Below are positions 1 through 9,159 of a stretch of 64,000 bases of DNA, in pieces. The position numbers and the translations under genes were made by a program. The notes under the pieces were generated by a model, which was not told where the DNA came from, did no database searches, and saw nothing but the letters and a program-made list of their open reading frames with translations. The stretch covers positions 1 through 64,000 of the forward strand of contig CAYFMT010000013.1 in the NCBI GenBank assembly GCA_964344305.1, read 5' to 3'. Position 1 is the stretch's first letter, and every line of letters begins with the position of its first letter. Source of the DNA: JABMOV01 sp964344305 (GTDB lineage Bacteria > Fidelibacterota > Marinisomatia > Marinisomatales > JABMOV01).

Positions 1-116
1 ATGTGTTACCTTTGTATTGACATTCCTGTGTTACCCATGTCTTGAAACCGTACCTTATCCTGTATCAGTCTGAGCAAACCCTATAGGATATAGCAAAGAA
101 TCTTATGTATTATACT

Positions 117-141
117 TGTTACAGTGCTCTGCGCTGTAACA
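117..141. repeat. 11-bp inverted repeat (hairpin)
   Basis: TGTTACAGTGC pairs with GCGCTGTAACA around a TCT loop at 128-130, with one T-G wobble. It is not followed by a T run, so it is not a standard intrinsic terminator. It could be the end of an upstream transcript, an operator or a cruciform site. Confidence 0.65.
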
Positions 142-179
142 GCTGGTAGTATGAATGATGATGGTTCAAGGAAAAAGTT

Positions 180-193
180 TTAAGGGTGAAGGA
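180..193. repeat. Two tandem heptads, TTAAGGG-TGAAGGA
   Basis: Two adjacent 7-mers that match units of the longer heptad array at 61808-61870, for example TGAAGGG-TGAAGGA there. They look like a small member of the same repeat family at the other end of the window. Confidence 0.5.
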
Positions 194-206
194 CAATGAA
201 CAATCA

Positions 207-246
207 TTAACACAATAACACCTTAACACTCTAACACTTGCACACT
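207..246. repeat. Degenerate octamer tandem array, 5 units
   Basis: Successive 8-mers are TTAACACA, ATAACACC, TTAACACT, CTAACACT and TGCACACT, giving a consensus near TTAACACT. The complement of the consensus (AGTGTTAA) occurs once inside the heptad array at 61853-61860. Function unknown. Confidence 0.65.
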
Positions 247-363
247 TCTTTCATATCCCTTAAAACTTACCCCTTTCATCAAGCCAATAATCCATTAGTC
301 CATCATCTATAAATCGTTAACTTCGCCCGCCAATTTCAGCATGATTTTGGATAGTTGTTTAGA

Positions 364-391
364 CCCTAATCCCTAACCCCTAGTCCCTAAT
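364..391. repeat. CCCTAAT heptamer array, 4 units
   Basis: Units are CCCTAAT, CCCTAAC, CCCTAGT and CCCTAAT, ending 5 bases before the typA ATG. They resemble the short tandemly repeated heptamers of filamentous cyanobacteria and, by chance, telomeric CCCTAA. Because the array fills the place of a Shine-Dalgarno site, typA has none. Confidence 0.75.
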
Positions 392-396
392 TTTCT

Positions 397-2226
397 ATGA
401 GAAAAGAAAACTTTAGAAACATCGCCATCATCGCCCATGTGGATCATGGAAAAACCACTCTCGTGGATGCCATGCTGAAGCAGAGCGGAACTTTTCATGA
501 ACATCAGGAAGTGGCGGAACGAGTCATGGATTCCATGGATCTTGAAAAGGAACGTGGTATCACCATCATGGCAAAGAACACGTCTGTGTTTTATAAAGAA
601 GTAAAAATCAATATTATGGATACTCCTGGTCACGCGGATTTTGGTGGCGAAGTGGAGCGAAGCCTGAATCTGGTGGATGGAGCCTTGCTCCTGGTGGATG
701 CCAGCGAAGGCCCACTGCCTCAAACGCGTTTTGTGGTAAAGAAAGCGTTGGAGAAGGACCTTCGCATGATCCTGGTGATCAATAAAATTGATCGCAGCGA
801 TGCTCGCATTGATGAAGTCATCAATGAAATCTATGATCTCTTCATCGACCTGGATGCAAACGAGGAGCAGATCGATTTTCCCATACTTTATACCAATGCA
901 AAAGAAGGGGTGGCACATCAAGAATTGAACGATGATACAACCGACCTTCGTCCATTATTCGAAACCATTCTTTCTCACATTGATGGACCGGTTGCATCCG
1001 ATGATCATAGTCCTCAATTCCTTGTAACGAACCTTGATTATGATCCCTATGTGGGATTGGTGGCCATTGGTCGATTAAACAATGGAAAGTTGTCCATGAA
1101 CAAGCCCTACGCATTGTGTGGAGCAGATGGTATCACCCATGGTGTCAAGTTTTCAGCATGCTATACCTACCAGGGATTGCAAAGGATCATGGTGAAAGAG
1201 CTTGAGGCTGGTGATATTATCGCTATTGCCGGAGTGGAAAATGTGACCATTGGCGATACCATTGCGGACAATGAAACTCCTGATCCACTGCCACGGATTC
1301 AGATTGATAAACCAACCGTTTCCATGATTTTTTATGTGAACAATGGTCCATTTGCCGGCAAGGACGGGAAATACCTTACTTCCAGGCACCTTGGGGAACG
1401 ACTTGAGCGAGAAACCCTGGGGAATGTTTCCCTGGAGGTGATCCCAACAGATCGAGCAGACGCATTTGAAGTATGCGGACGTGGCGAATTGCAGCTTGCT
1501 GTACTCATTGAAACGATGCGGCGTGAAGGGTACGAATTCATGGTGTCAAAACCACAGGTCATCCTCAAGGAAGAGGACGGAAAATCGATGGAACCCATGG
1601 AACGAGTTTTCCTGGATATTCCAGAGGATAAAGTGGGTGTGGTAACGGAAAAGCTTTCTGTGAGAAAAGGGCGAATGACACACATGGAAAACCATGGTCA
1701 TGGTCGTGTGAACCTTGAGTTTATCATTCCATCGCGAGGTTTGATTGGATTCAGGAGTCAATTTCTTACCGACACGAACGGAGCAGGGATCATGAACAAA
1801 CTGTTTGAAGGGTATGCACCGTGGTTTGGCAGTATCCCACAACGAACCAATGGCGCCATAGTAGCCGACAGACCAGGAAAAATAACGGCTTATGCCAGCA
1901 TAGGTATGGCGGACCGTGGAATTCTGTTCTCTGAAATTGGTACTGAAGTGTATGCGGGAATGATCGTAGGAGAGAGGAATAGAACGGAAGATTTAACGGT
2001 GAATATTGTACGGGAGAAGAAACTCACAAACATGAGAGCCGCCGGATCAGATGCTACCGTAACCTTACGTCCACCCAAACATTTATCCCTGGATCAATGC
2101 ATCGAATTTATTTCCGAGGATGAACTGGTAGAAGTCACGCCTAAACGGATTCTGTTGAGGAAAATGGAACTGGATGCAGGCAAACGTGCGGCCATGAGGA
2201 AAAAAGAAAAATATTCACTGAATTGA
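397..2226 (+). CDS. typA: Translational GTPase TypA/BipA
   Basis: A 609-residue ribosome-associated GTPase, the usual length for TypA/BipA, which acts in 50S assembly and stress adaptation. The GTPase domain carries the P-loop AHVDHGKT (residues 13-20), the G2 region ERGITI near 53, DTPGH (75-79) and NKID (129-132). Domain II, the EF-G-like domains and the TypA-specific C-terminus follow, including the conserved SRGLIGFRSQFLT stretch. The ATG at 397 is chosen because the conserved N-terminus begins there. There is no Shine-Dalgarno sequence; the bases just upstream are CCCTAAT-type heptamers. marC follows after 23 bases and may be co-transcribed. Confidence 0.97.
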   Translation: MRKENFRNIAIIAHVDHGKTTLVDAMLKQSGTFHEHQEVAERVMDSMDLEKERGITIMAKNTSVFYKEVKINIMDTPGHADFGGEVERSLNLVDGALLLVDASEGPLPQTRFVVKKALEKDLRMILVINKIDRSDARIDEVINEIYDLFIDLDANEEQIDFPILYTNAKEGVAHQELNDDTTDLRPLFETILSHIDGPVASDDHSPQFLVTNLDYDPYVGLVAIGRLNNGKLSMNKPYALCGADGITHGVKFSACYTYQGLQRIMVKELEAGDIIAIAGVENVTIGDTIADNETPDPLPRIQIDKPTVSMIFYVNNGPFAGKDGKYLTSRHLGERLERETLGNVSLEVIPTDRADAFEVCGRGELQLAVLIETMRREGYEFMVSKPQVILKEEDGKSMEPMERVFLDIPEDKVGVVTEKLSVRKGRMTHMENHGHGRVNLEFIIPSRGLIGFRSQFLTDTNGAGIMNKLFEGYAPWFGSIPQRTNGAIVADRPGKITAYASIGMADRGILFSEIGTEVYAGMIVGERNRTEDLTVNIVREKKLTNMRAAGSDATVTLRPPKHLSLDQCIEFISEDELVEVTPKRILLRKMELDAGKRAAMRKKEKYSLN

Positions 2227-2249
2227 TAGGCTAATATCCTGGTGAACAA

Positions 2250-2849
2250 ATGACGATTGAATTCGAACATATTCTATCCGCTGCAACACTGCTGTTTTTG
2301 GTCATGGATCCCCTTGGGAACCTCCCAATCTTTCTGTCCATCCTGAAAAATGTGGATGAAAGCAGGAGACGGCATATCATCCTGCGAGAATTGCTCATCG
2401 CATTACTGGTCCTGTTCGTTTTTCTGATCTTTGGACAGCAAATCCTGGATTTCCTCCATTTGGAACAGGAATCCGTTACCATTTCCGGTGGCATTGTACT
2501 GTTTATTATCGGTATCCGCATGGTATTTCCATCGCGTCACTCAGCGCTAATGGGTGCCACTCCAGAGGATGAACCATTCATTGTGCCACTGGCAATCCCA
2601 CTTGTGGCAGGTCCTTCAACCATTGCCACGGTAATTCTCATGGTGAACAACGATCCAGGTTATACGCTTTCTTATGGCATTGCACTGGGTCTGGCGTGGA
2701 TAGTGTCTGCTATAATTCTCCTGTCAGCACCTGTGTTGTTCCGGGTCCTGAAATCCAGGGGACTGGCTGCTACCGAACGGCTCATGGGTATGCTACTTAT
2801 CATGATCTCCGTTCAAATGTTCATCAACGGTGTCAAAGAAATACTATAA
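2250..2849 (+). CDS. MarC family integral membrane protein
   Basis: A 199-residue polytopic membrane protein with about six hydrophobic helices. It matches the MarC family (formerly UPF0056): the segment around MDPLGNLPIFLSIL near residues 22-35 and the later motif PLAIPLVAGPSTIATVI are characteristic. The family has no proven transport substrate, and its old multiple-antibiotic-resistance label is not supported by the literature. It follows typA closely. The next gene begins 73 bases beyond its stop if the ATG at 2923 is used. Confidence 0.9.
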   Translation: MTIEFEHILSAATLLFLVMDPLGNLPIFLSILKNVDESRRRHIILRELLIALLVLFVFLIFGQQILDFLHLEQESVTISGGIVLFIIGIRMVFPSRHSALMGATPEDEPFIVPLAIPLVAGPSTIATVILMVNNDPGYTLSYGIALGLAWIVSAIILLSAPVLFRVLKSRGLAATERLMGMLLIMISVQMFINGVKEIL

Positions 2850-2922
2850 CAATCTCACCAGATTATCTGACGCATTAGTCATTTTCCTTTCTCTATTCCA
2901 TCCGTACTTTTCATCGGTACGT

Positions 2923-5900
2923 ATGAAGATTTCCCGTCCAATTCTCCTTCTGTTGATTCTGTCTTTCCTTCAGGGTGAGATCATCTATGAAACCGGTAGT
3001 CTGCGTGATTTTATCGGTGGGGAGTCCAGTGGGGCAGCCTATGACAATTATGTCTCTCACATTGTTGAAGGACTCGCAGTAGAAGGGTACAATGATTATG
3101 GTCCCGACTGGCTGGATGTTCAATCAGATGGGTTCGGGAATTACACGATCATTCCCGGTGAATCAAGCATCCTAAATCACTGGCAATCTATTTTTCAATA
3201 TATTATGAACGGTGATACCACCACGGCAGATAGTTTGATTGCCGATTCATTGGATACCTACAACTATGATCTTGTGTGGTTCACTGATTCGTTAACGAAT
3301 CGATCCTATTGCATGGTGAGGGAGCGACTGGATTTATCCTATGTCGATTTGAATATCACACTTAATCCCGATGATGATGTGTACGGAAGCTTCCGTAACG
3401 GGTGGGGACTCTATATCATTAATCCAAATGCCAGTCGATCGAACGTCGTTATCCAGGTTCCACATCCCTGTGATGATTTTATTTCGCCGTATATGGCTAT
3501 TGATGCCTTTATTCAATCCGACGCACGTGCATTCATGATCTCTGGTACTGGCAGGGAAGTGAGGTGGACAGAATCAGGTGATTACAATAATAATAAATCA
3601 TTGTCTGACCCTACACGCAATTCAAATACAGTATTTCACACATTCCATCGTGTCATCACAGAATCCCTGGTGCAGGAAGAGATCCATTCACCCATCGTCT
3701 TGCAGTTTCACAGCTTTGATAACGAATCACACCCGAACCGAAAGGCAGTCATTTTATCCGCTGGAGCAGAACATCCCATTTCAAACAAGCCAATCCGCGA
3801 TGTTTCTTCCTCGACCAATGATATCATCAACTTTACGGGTGAATTCCCCATAGATGCCCTTATCTTTGGCGTCCACGGTGCCATTCGTATAGATCAGTAT
3901 TACGAAGTAAACTACGATGATATTTGTACCTATGATGGAGAGGTTGAATCCATACCACTTGTAAATGCCGGTTCGTTGTTGGGCACAAACCGAAATGTCC
4001 AACTGAACCATACCCATTCTCTCCACAACCCCAGGGATGTCTATGAGCCATTTGTCCATATAGAAATGGATGAAAAACCTGAAGTGTTTGATTTTCTGTC
4101 CATGTCCCTGGATACCCTTTATGGTGGGATGCAGCCAACTACTATCCAGAACTTTGCCCTTGTATCCGAATATTTTCAGCCTTTCCTGGATGCGATTGAA
4201 TCATACTTGAGTCATTGGGAAAATGACGAAGACAATCTTTCACCACCTGAGGTAGAATTATTCTACCCAACAGATATAAACCAGGAAAACAGTCGTTTTT
4301 CCTGGATTCCAGTGGATGATACCAATTTTAAATCCTATCGAATTGCCTACGATCCTGATGAAGTCACAAATGAATCACCATTTTTTGATCGCGAAGATTA
4401 TTCCGTCCTGGCAGACATGAGAACCAGCACCATCAGTCTACCCAATAATCTCATTCCGGATACCTGCCAGCTAGCCATCTGGTCTGTGGATTATTTTGGA
4501 AACACATCCCAATTGTCTGAGGCAGTGCCAAATTATTTCCCCGGACATGGTGAACCCATTCCCATTCTAACCTTCACCGATTCATTGCCAATTATTCAAT
4601 CCTATGGAGACCAGGATGTAGATCCTGAAGGATGGAGGGTGGACACCCTTGATAATGAGGCACTGGTATTGACATTAACAGGAAATACATGGAAATCTAT
4701 TCCAATTTCTCCTGTACCAATCGACAGTTCATCCGTTTGGTCCATTCGCATGAAAATAAATCACTTGAGCGAAATCCAGGGAGTGGGGTTGAGTGACGGA
4801 GACAGGATTCTTTGGTATTCCCTATACGGGACAGAAAAAATGGATATTGAAGAGTGGGTCACAGTGTATCAGGGATATTTCCCCGAAGAGGATTGGGTAG
4901 CGATTCTATTGCCGGCAGGGGATGACTGGTTTGCGCGTCATGATGAATCATCCATGATCTCGGAAATTATTCTGGTGAACGATGCTGATGAAAATGAGCC
5001 CGGCGAAGTATCCTTTCAATCGCTGATGGATTTAACACCAGATCTCTATATTTCGCCAGAAGTCTCAATTTTGCACTCACTTGGCAGAGTCACACAATTT
5101 GAGAATACGAGAAATGTGGAAGTATCCTTTACACCTGTCATCGATGATCCCGATAGTTATGTTTTCACCTATTTATGGCATTTGGGGGATGGGAATACAA
5201 GTACTGCGTCACATCCTGTTCATACCTATGTGATAGAAGATGACCATACGTATTCTGTGGTCCTTGAAGTAACGGATCAGCAAGGGAAAATAGGACGGGC
5301 ATACGCCAGCATTCAAGTTGACGAAGGGGAAACATCCCTGCCATTGACCATGAATTTTGTTGGCGATATCATGCTTGCCAGACGATTGGAAGAGGCTGGT
5401 GGCATTATCCCAACCCTTGGCGTGAATGCCCTGTTCGACCCTACGCTGGATCTTTTTGGAAATGCTGCAGATATTTCTATCGCTAATCTGGAATCACCAT
5501 TAACTGATTTGGGCGAGGAACATCCGACAAAACCCATTGTATTTCGCGGTGCGCCGGAAAATGTTGAAGGTCTGGTCCATGCAGGTATTGATGTTATTAC
5601 GCTGGCAAACAACCATATCATGGATTATGGAAAAGCAGGGATGAACCAGACTCAGGATGTACTGGAGGATGCTGGGATTTTGCACAGTGGATCCGGTATT
5701 AATTCAACGGAAGCATACCAACCAATCATCATGTCACGGAAGGGTGTGTCTACTGCTTTTCTGGCATCGAGCGACCGAACCGGACAGTATAATAATTACC
5801 AACCCTATCTCCACGCCGGACTTGCAAAGCCCGGTTTCGCATACATGTCACCCTATTATATTCGAAAACAGATCCAGGAAGTAGAAGATGTGGCGGATCT

Positions 5901-7647
5901 GATTGTCATGGAATTTCATGCAGGAAGTGAATATTCTTCCGCACCGGGTGCAGGTTATGACAGCTACGATCCCTATGTGGATTATGGGGACCAGCGTTTA
6001 AGCAAAACTGCCTTTTTTGGTCATATCAATGATACAGATGAACCTCTTGAATATGAAGATTATTCATTTCGAATAGATGTTCCTCACATGTGGGATCGGG
6101 AAATCAGACAATTCGCCATTGATGAAGGTGCAGACCTGGTGATTGTCCATCATCCTCATATTATGCAGGGAATAGAAGTATATGAGGGCAGTGTGATTAC
6201 CCATTCCTTAGGGAATTTTGTTTTTGATACCAATTACCCTGAAACCATGCATTCCATCATCTTGCAGGCTGAAGCAGATCCATCTGGGTTTATTGCTTTC
6301 TCTGCTGATCCCGTATTCTTGCAGAATTATATTCCTGTCCCGGCTCAAGGTGACCTCGCACTATACATTTTGGACGATCTTGCCATGAAATCCAATGAAT
6401 TGTCCACCCTTATGCATGTTGATAGAATCTCAAAAAAAGGTGACGTTATTCTTGATCCTATGGGTGTCCAGGGTTATTCCTTTACCAATCGCAGGGAGTT
6501 TCGGATGGAGGCAGGTTTGTCGGAACCGATTTCCATTCATCAAACCGGTGGAATCTCACTCATGAACTATGTCTGGCCTGAAAATGTCTCCGACATGCGG
6601 TTTGGACGTGAATTAATATGGTTTGGTAACATGGAGGATGAGGGGGCATCCTTGTGGAATGTGAATTCAGTAGATGAATCCATTGTTGACGATGAAAGCT
6701 ATCTTGGGCAGAGATCAATCCACCATGTCCGGAACCCAGATTCAGGAGATAATATTGTCACCAATTTCATTGGAAGAATGCCAATTAGGAGTGTAACTCC
6801 TGTTTCATTGTCTGGATGGATAAAAACCCAAAATGGTAGCGATGTATCTATTCAGGCCCGATTTTACGGAAGCAGATATTCATCCACTATACTCCTGGAA
6901 GAGGATATTGGAGTTTGGGTAACAGATGATTCGGAATGGACATATTATTCCAATACATTTGATCCACCGGAAGATGCAAATTTCTTTGACATCAGGTGTA
7001 ATTCTGGATTACCAGGTGACGGGGAAGCACATTCCTGGTTCGATAATGTAAGCCTGTTGCAATGGGAAGACTGGCTCCCGGTTTATGGCGATATGATTAT
7101 CCCACATCCCAATGATTACCATGGATTGCAGTTATCGTCCGTCACCCCACAGGATACCACAGGGTATGTGGAATACCTGGAGACGTACCTTGGTAATCCT
7201 GGGATTGTTTCACCGGATTTCAGTGCTGTCTCACGATGGGGACAGGTCCCTCTATACGTGGAATTCAAAAACAAGACGTCTGGTCTGAATGGCTGGTGGG
7301 AATGGGATTTTGGAGATGGCCATACTTCCATTGCTCAGCATCCAAATCATACCTACAATCTTCCAGGTATTTATACCGTCACACTCACCACCATGGATTA
7401 TAATTCAATCCTGGTATCCGAAACAAAACAGGATTTTATTGTATGCACAACCACTGGAGACATCATGAGAGGTGATGTGAACCTGGATCAAACAGTGAAT
7501 GTGTTGGACATTATTTCCTGTATCAATTTGATTTTTGAAAACACCGAGCCAGGTCCAGAGCAATTCGCATCTGCGGATATGAATGCAGATTATAAAATTG
7601 ATCTGTTTGATTTATTGATGCTATCTGATTTTATCAGTGAACAGTAG
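2923..7647 (+). CDS. Exported CapA-like protein with PKD repeats and dockerin
   Basis: A 1574-residue secreted multidomain protein. The frame is open from 2830, but the ATG at 2923 starts a clean signal peptide (hydrophobic core LLLLILSFL). Residues about 170-330 hold VPHPCDD (H181) and a later LQFHSF/HP pattern, resembling metal-dependent hydrolases such as N-formylglutamate or poly-gamma-glutamate hydrolases; this is tentative. A PKD domain lies at about 730-800. A CapA/PGA-cap phosphoesterase-like domain at about 806-1135 has GDIML, NLESPL, ANNHIMDYG, GSEY and HHPHIMQG...SLGNFVFD. A jelly-roll, carbohydrate-binding-like domain follows (about 1230-1385), then a second PKD (about 1430-1505) and a C-terminal dockerin type I pair (DVNLDQTVNVLD and DMNADYKIDLFD). 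No T9SS tail is seen. Role: probably breakdown or remodelling of an extracellular polymer. Confidence 0.85.
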   Translation: MKISRPILLLLILSFLQGEIIYETGSLRDFIGGESSGAAYDNYVSHIVEGLAVEGYNDYGPDWLDVQSDGFGNYTIIPGESSILNHWQSIFQYIMNGDTTTADSLIADSLDTYNYDLVWFTDSLTNRSYCMVRERLDLSYVDLNITLNPDDDVYGSFRNGWGLYIINPNASRSNVVIQVPHPCDDFISPYMAIDAFIQSDARAFMISGTGREVRWTESGDYNNNKSLSDPTRNSNTVFHTFHRVITESLVQEEIHSPIVLQFHSFDNESHPNRKAVILSAGAEHPISNKPIRDVSSSTNDIINFTGEFPIDALIFGVHGAIRIDQYYEVNYDDICTYDGEVESIPLVNAGSLLGTNRNVQLNHTHSLHNPRDVYEPFVHIEMDEKPEVFDFLSMSLDTLYGGMQPTTIQNFALVSEYFQPFLDAIESYLSHWENDEDNLSPPEVELFYPTDINQENSRFSWIPVDDTNFKSYRIAYDPDEVTNESPFFDREDYSVLADMRTSTISLPNNLIPDTCQLAIWSVDYFGNTSQLSEAVPNYFPGHGEPIPILTFTDSLPIIQSYGDQDVDPEGWRVDTLDNEALVLTLTGNTWKSIPISPVPIDSSSVWSIRMKINHLSEIQGVGLSDGDRILWYSLYGTEKMDIEEWVTVYQGYFPEEDWVAILLPAGDDWFARHDESSMISEIILVNDADENEPGEVSFQSLMDLTPDLYISPEVSILHSLGRVTQFENTRNVEVSFTPVIDDPDSYVFTYLWHLGDGNTSTASHPVHTYVIEDDHTYSVVLEVTDQQGKIGRAYASIQVDEGETSLPLTMNFVGDIMLARRLEEAGGIIPTLGVNALFDPTLDLFGNAADISIANLESPLTDLGEEHPTKPIVFRGAPENVEGLVHAGIDVITLANNHIMDYGKAGMNQTQDVLEDAGILHSGSGINSTEAYQPIIMSRKGVSTAFLASSDRTGQYNNYQPYLHAGLAKPGFAYMSPYYIRKQIQEVEDVADLIVMEFHAGSEYSSAPGAGYDSYDPYVDYGDQRLSKTAFFGHINDTDEPLEYEDYSFRIDVPHMWDREIRQFAIDEGADLVIVHHPHIMQGIEVYEGSVITHSLGNFVFDTNYPETMHSIILQAEADPSGFIAFSADPVFLQNYIPVPAQGDLALYILDDLAMKSNELSTLMHVDRISKKGDVILDPMGVQGYSFTNRREFRMEAGLSEPISIHQTGGISLMNYVWPENVSDMRFGRELIWFGNMEDEGASLWNVNSVDESIVDDESYLGQRSIHHVRNPDSGDNIVTNFIGRMPIRSVTPVSLSGWIKTQNGSDVSIQARFYGSRYSSTILLEEDIGVWVTDDSEWTYYSNTFDPPEDANFFDIRCNSGLPGDGEAHSWFDNVSLLQWEDWLPVYGDMIIPHPNDYHGLQLSSVTPQDTTGYVEYLETYLGNPGIVSPDFSAVSRWGQVPLYVEFKNKTSGLNGWWEWDFGDGHTSIAQHPNHTYNLPGIYTVTLTTMDYNSILVSETKQDFIVCTTTGDIMRGDVNLDQTVNVLDIISCINLIFENTEPGPEQFASADMNADYKIDLFDLLMLSDFISEQ

Positions 7648-7701
7648 CGTTATAACATCCTGATAACACTTAGTATATAATAGATAATCCTTCTTGTTCA
7701 A

Positions 7702-7742
7702 GTTTGGTTTACAAATTTTCTATGTTAAATGTGTAACCAAAC
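7702..7742. repeat. Inverted repeat in the 217-bp gap before trxA
   Basis: GTTTGGTT (7702-7709) pairs with AACCAAAC (7735-7742); ACA/TGT extends the stem after a 2-base bulge. No T run follows. It may be a transcript end for the large upstream gene or a regulatory site for trxA. A weak promoter-like pair, TTTAAC then TAAATT, lies closer to trxA but is not convincing. Confidence 0.4.
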
Positions 7743-7864
7743 CAATTTCATTTAATCAGATTTCTCGCAAACGAATTTTAACCGTATTTCCCCATTTTTT
7801 GGGTTTAACAAAATCGGTGATTGCGCCTAAATTCATAGGTTAATTTTTTACAAAAGGAGGCACA

Positions 7865-8191
7865 ATGGCGGAAAATTTAGTCGAGTTTACGGATAACAAT
7901 TTTGACAATGAGGTATTAAAATCTCCTGTACCTGTATTGGTCGATTTCTGGGCAGAATGGTGCGGCCCTTGCCATGCAATTGCACCAACGATTGCGGATA
8001 TTGCCAATGACTACACCGGAAAAGTAAAAGTCGGCAAAGTCAATGTAGACCAAAATCAGCAGACCGCAATGAAATTTGGAATTCGAAGTATTCCAAGTAT
8101 GCTCATTTTTAAAGATGGAAATGTTGCAAACCAGGTGGTAGGCGCTGTTCCAAAAGATAGCATAACAAAACTTCTGGACGAGGTATTATAA
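7865..8191 (+). CDS. trxA: Thioredoxin
   Basis: A 108-residue thioredoxin, the standard length, that reduces disulfides in cytoplasmic proteins. The redox motif WCGPC sits at residues 32-36 (Cys33 and Cys36), preceded by FWAE. The cis-proline segment SIPSMLIF and the conserved glycine GNVANQVVGAVP follow. The start is fixed by a perfect AAGGAGG (7854-7860) four bases before the ATG, the best Shine-Dalgarno in the window, which suggests high expression. trxB starts 8 bases after the stop, so the reductant and its reductase form an operon. Confidence 0.97.
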   Translation: MAENLVEFTDNNFDNEVLKSPVPVLVDFWAEWCGPCHAIAPTIADIANDYTGKVKVGKVNVDQNQQTAMKFGIRSIPSMLIFKDGNVANQVVGAVPKDSITKLLDEVL

Positions 8192-8199
8192 ACAATCAA

Positions 8200-9126
8200 A
8201 TGAATCGGAAAGTCATTATTATCGGATCAGGTCCTGCTGGATTAACAGCAGCGATTTATGCAGCCCGAGCAAACTTAAATCCCCTTGTTTTTGAAGGGAA
8301 TCAACCTGGTGGTCAGCTAACCATTACCACAGATGTGGAGAATTTTCCCGGGTTTCCAGAAGGTATTTCTGGGCCTGTACTAATGGATAAACTACGAGAG
8401 CAGGCCAAGCGATTTGGGTCTGACGTTTTATTTAAGCATGTCACTAAAGTTGATTTCTCTGAACGTCCATTCAAGGTTTGGGTGGGTGATGAACTGTTTA
8501 CGGGTGAAACCGTCATTATTTCAACCGGAGCTACCGCAAGACTTCTGGGTCTTGACTCAGAAACAGAATTGATGGGCTACGGTGTCTCAGCATGTGCAAC
8601 CTGTGATGGATTTTTCTATCAGGAGAAAAAAGTACTGGTTGTTGGTGGAGGTGATTCTGCAGTTGAAGAGGCTGTTTTCCTGACAAAATTTGCCAGTGAA
8701 GTCTGGATTGTGCATCGACGGGATGAACTCCGTGCGTCGAAGATTATGCGCAAACGAGCAGAAGACAATCCAAAAGTACATTTTCACTGGAACTCGGTGG
8801 TAGAGGATATCCATGGTACGCAACAGACAGGTGTCACAGGCGTTACCCTAAAGGATACTCAAACCGGTGACGTGAGAAAAGAATCCTGTGATGGAATCTT
8901 CATGGCCATTGGTCATACACCAAATACGTCAATGTTCAATGGAATACTGGACATGGAAGATAATGGTTACCTAAAAACCGACCCAGCCAGCTCAAGAACA
9001 AATATTCCCGGTGTATTTGCATGTGGAGATGTTCAGGATCATACTTATCGTCAGGCAATTACTGCTGCCGGATCCGGCTGTCAGGCCGCCATTGATGCGG
9101 AACGTTTTCTGGAGTCGCAGGAATAA
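8200..9126 (+). CDS. trxB: Thioredoxin-disulfide reductase
   Basis: A 308-residue FAD/NADPH flavoprotein that reduces thioredoxin with NADPH. The FAD-binding GSGPAGLTAA is at the N-terminus, the redox motif CATC is at residues 132-135, and the NADPH Rossmann motif GGGDSAVEEA with the HRRDELRAS phosphate-binding segment follows. The C-terminal GVFACGDV closes the FAD site. Length and motif order are typical of the low-molecular-weight enzyme. Its position directly behind trxA supports the assignment. Confidence 0.97.
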   Translation: MNRKVIIIGSGPAGLTAAIYAARANLNPLVFEGNQPGGQLTITTDVENFPGFPEGISGPVLMDKLREQAKRFGSDVLFKHVTKVDFSERPFKVWVGDELFTGETVIISTGATARLLGLDSETELMGYGVSACATCDGFFYQEKKVLVVGGGDSAVEEAVFLTKFASEVWIVHRRDELRASKIMRKRAEDNPKVHFHWNSVVEDIHGTQQTGVTGVTLKDTQTGDVRKESCDGIFMAIGHTPNTSMFNGILDMEDNGYLKTDPASSRTNIPGVFACGDVQDHTYRQAITAAGSGCQAAIDAERFLESQE

Positions 9127-9159
9127 GACTTTCCGATTCATCATTTACGGGAGTAATTG

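Larger units (their letters stand above)
1..396. other. Gene-free leader upstream of typA
   Basis: No convincing coding sequence on either strand. The stretch holds a strong hairpin (117-141), a two-unit heptad (180-193), a degenerate octamer array (207-246) and four heptamers (364-391) that run almost to the typA start codon. From about 180 on, the base composition is strongly strand-biased, first purine-rich and then pyrimidine-rich. I see no clear promoter hexamers. Confidence 0.7.

Noticed and set aside
117..141. Rho-independent terminator
   Set aside because: Good stem but no following T run.
364..391. True telomere repeat or linear chromosome end
   Set aside because: Units are 7 rather than 6 bases and lie inside a gene leader; the similarity to CCCTAA is superficial.
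373..921. 182-residue minus-strand frame opposite typA
   Set aside because: Overlaps the typA GTPase motifs; aromatic/His-rich shadow translation.
2830..2922. N-terminal extension of the giant CapA protein from the ATG at 2830
   Set aside because: It overlaps the marC end, and the ATG at 2923 begins a standard signal peptide.
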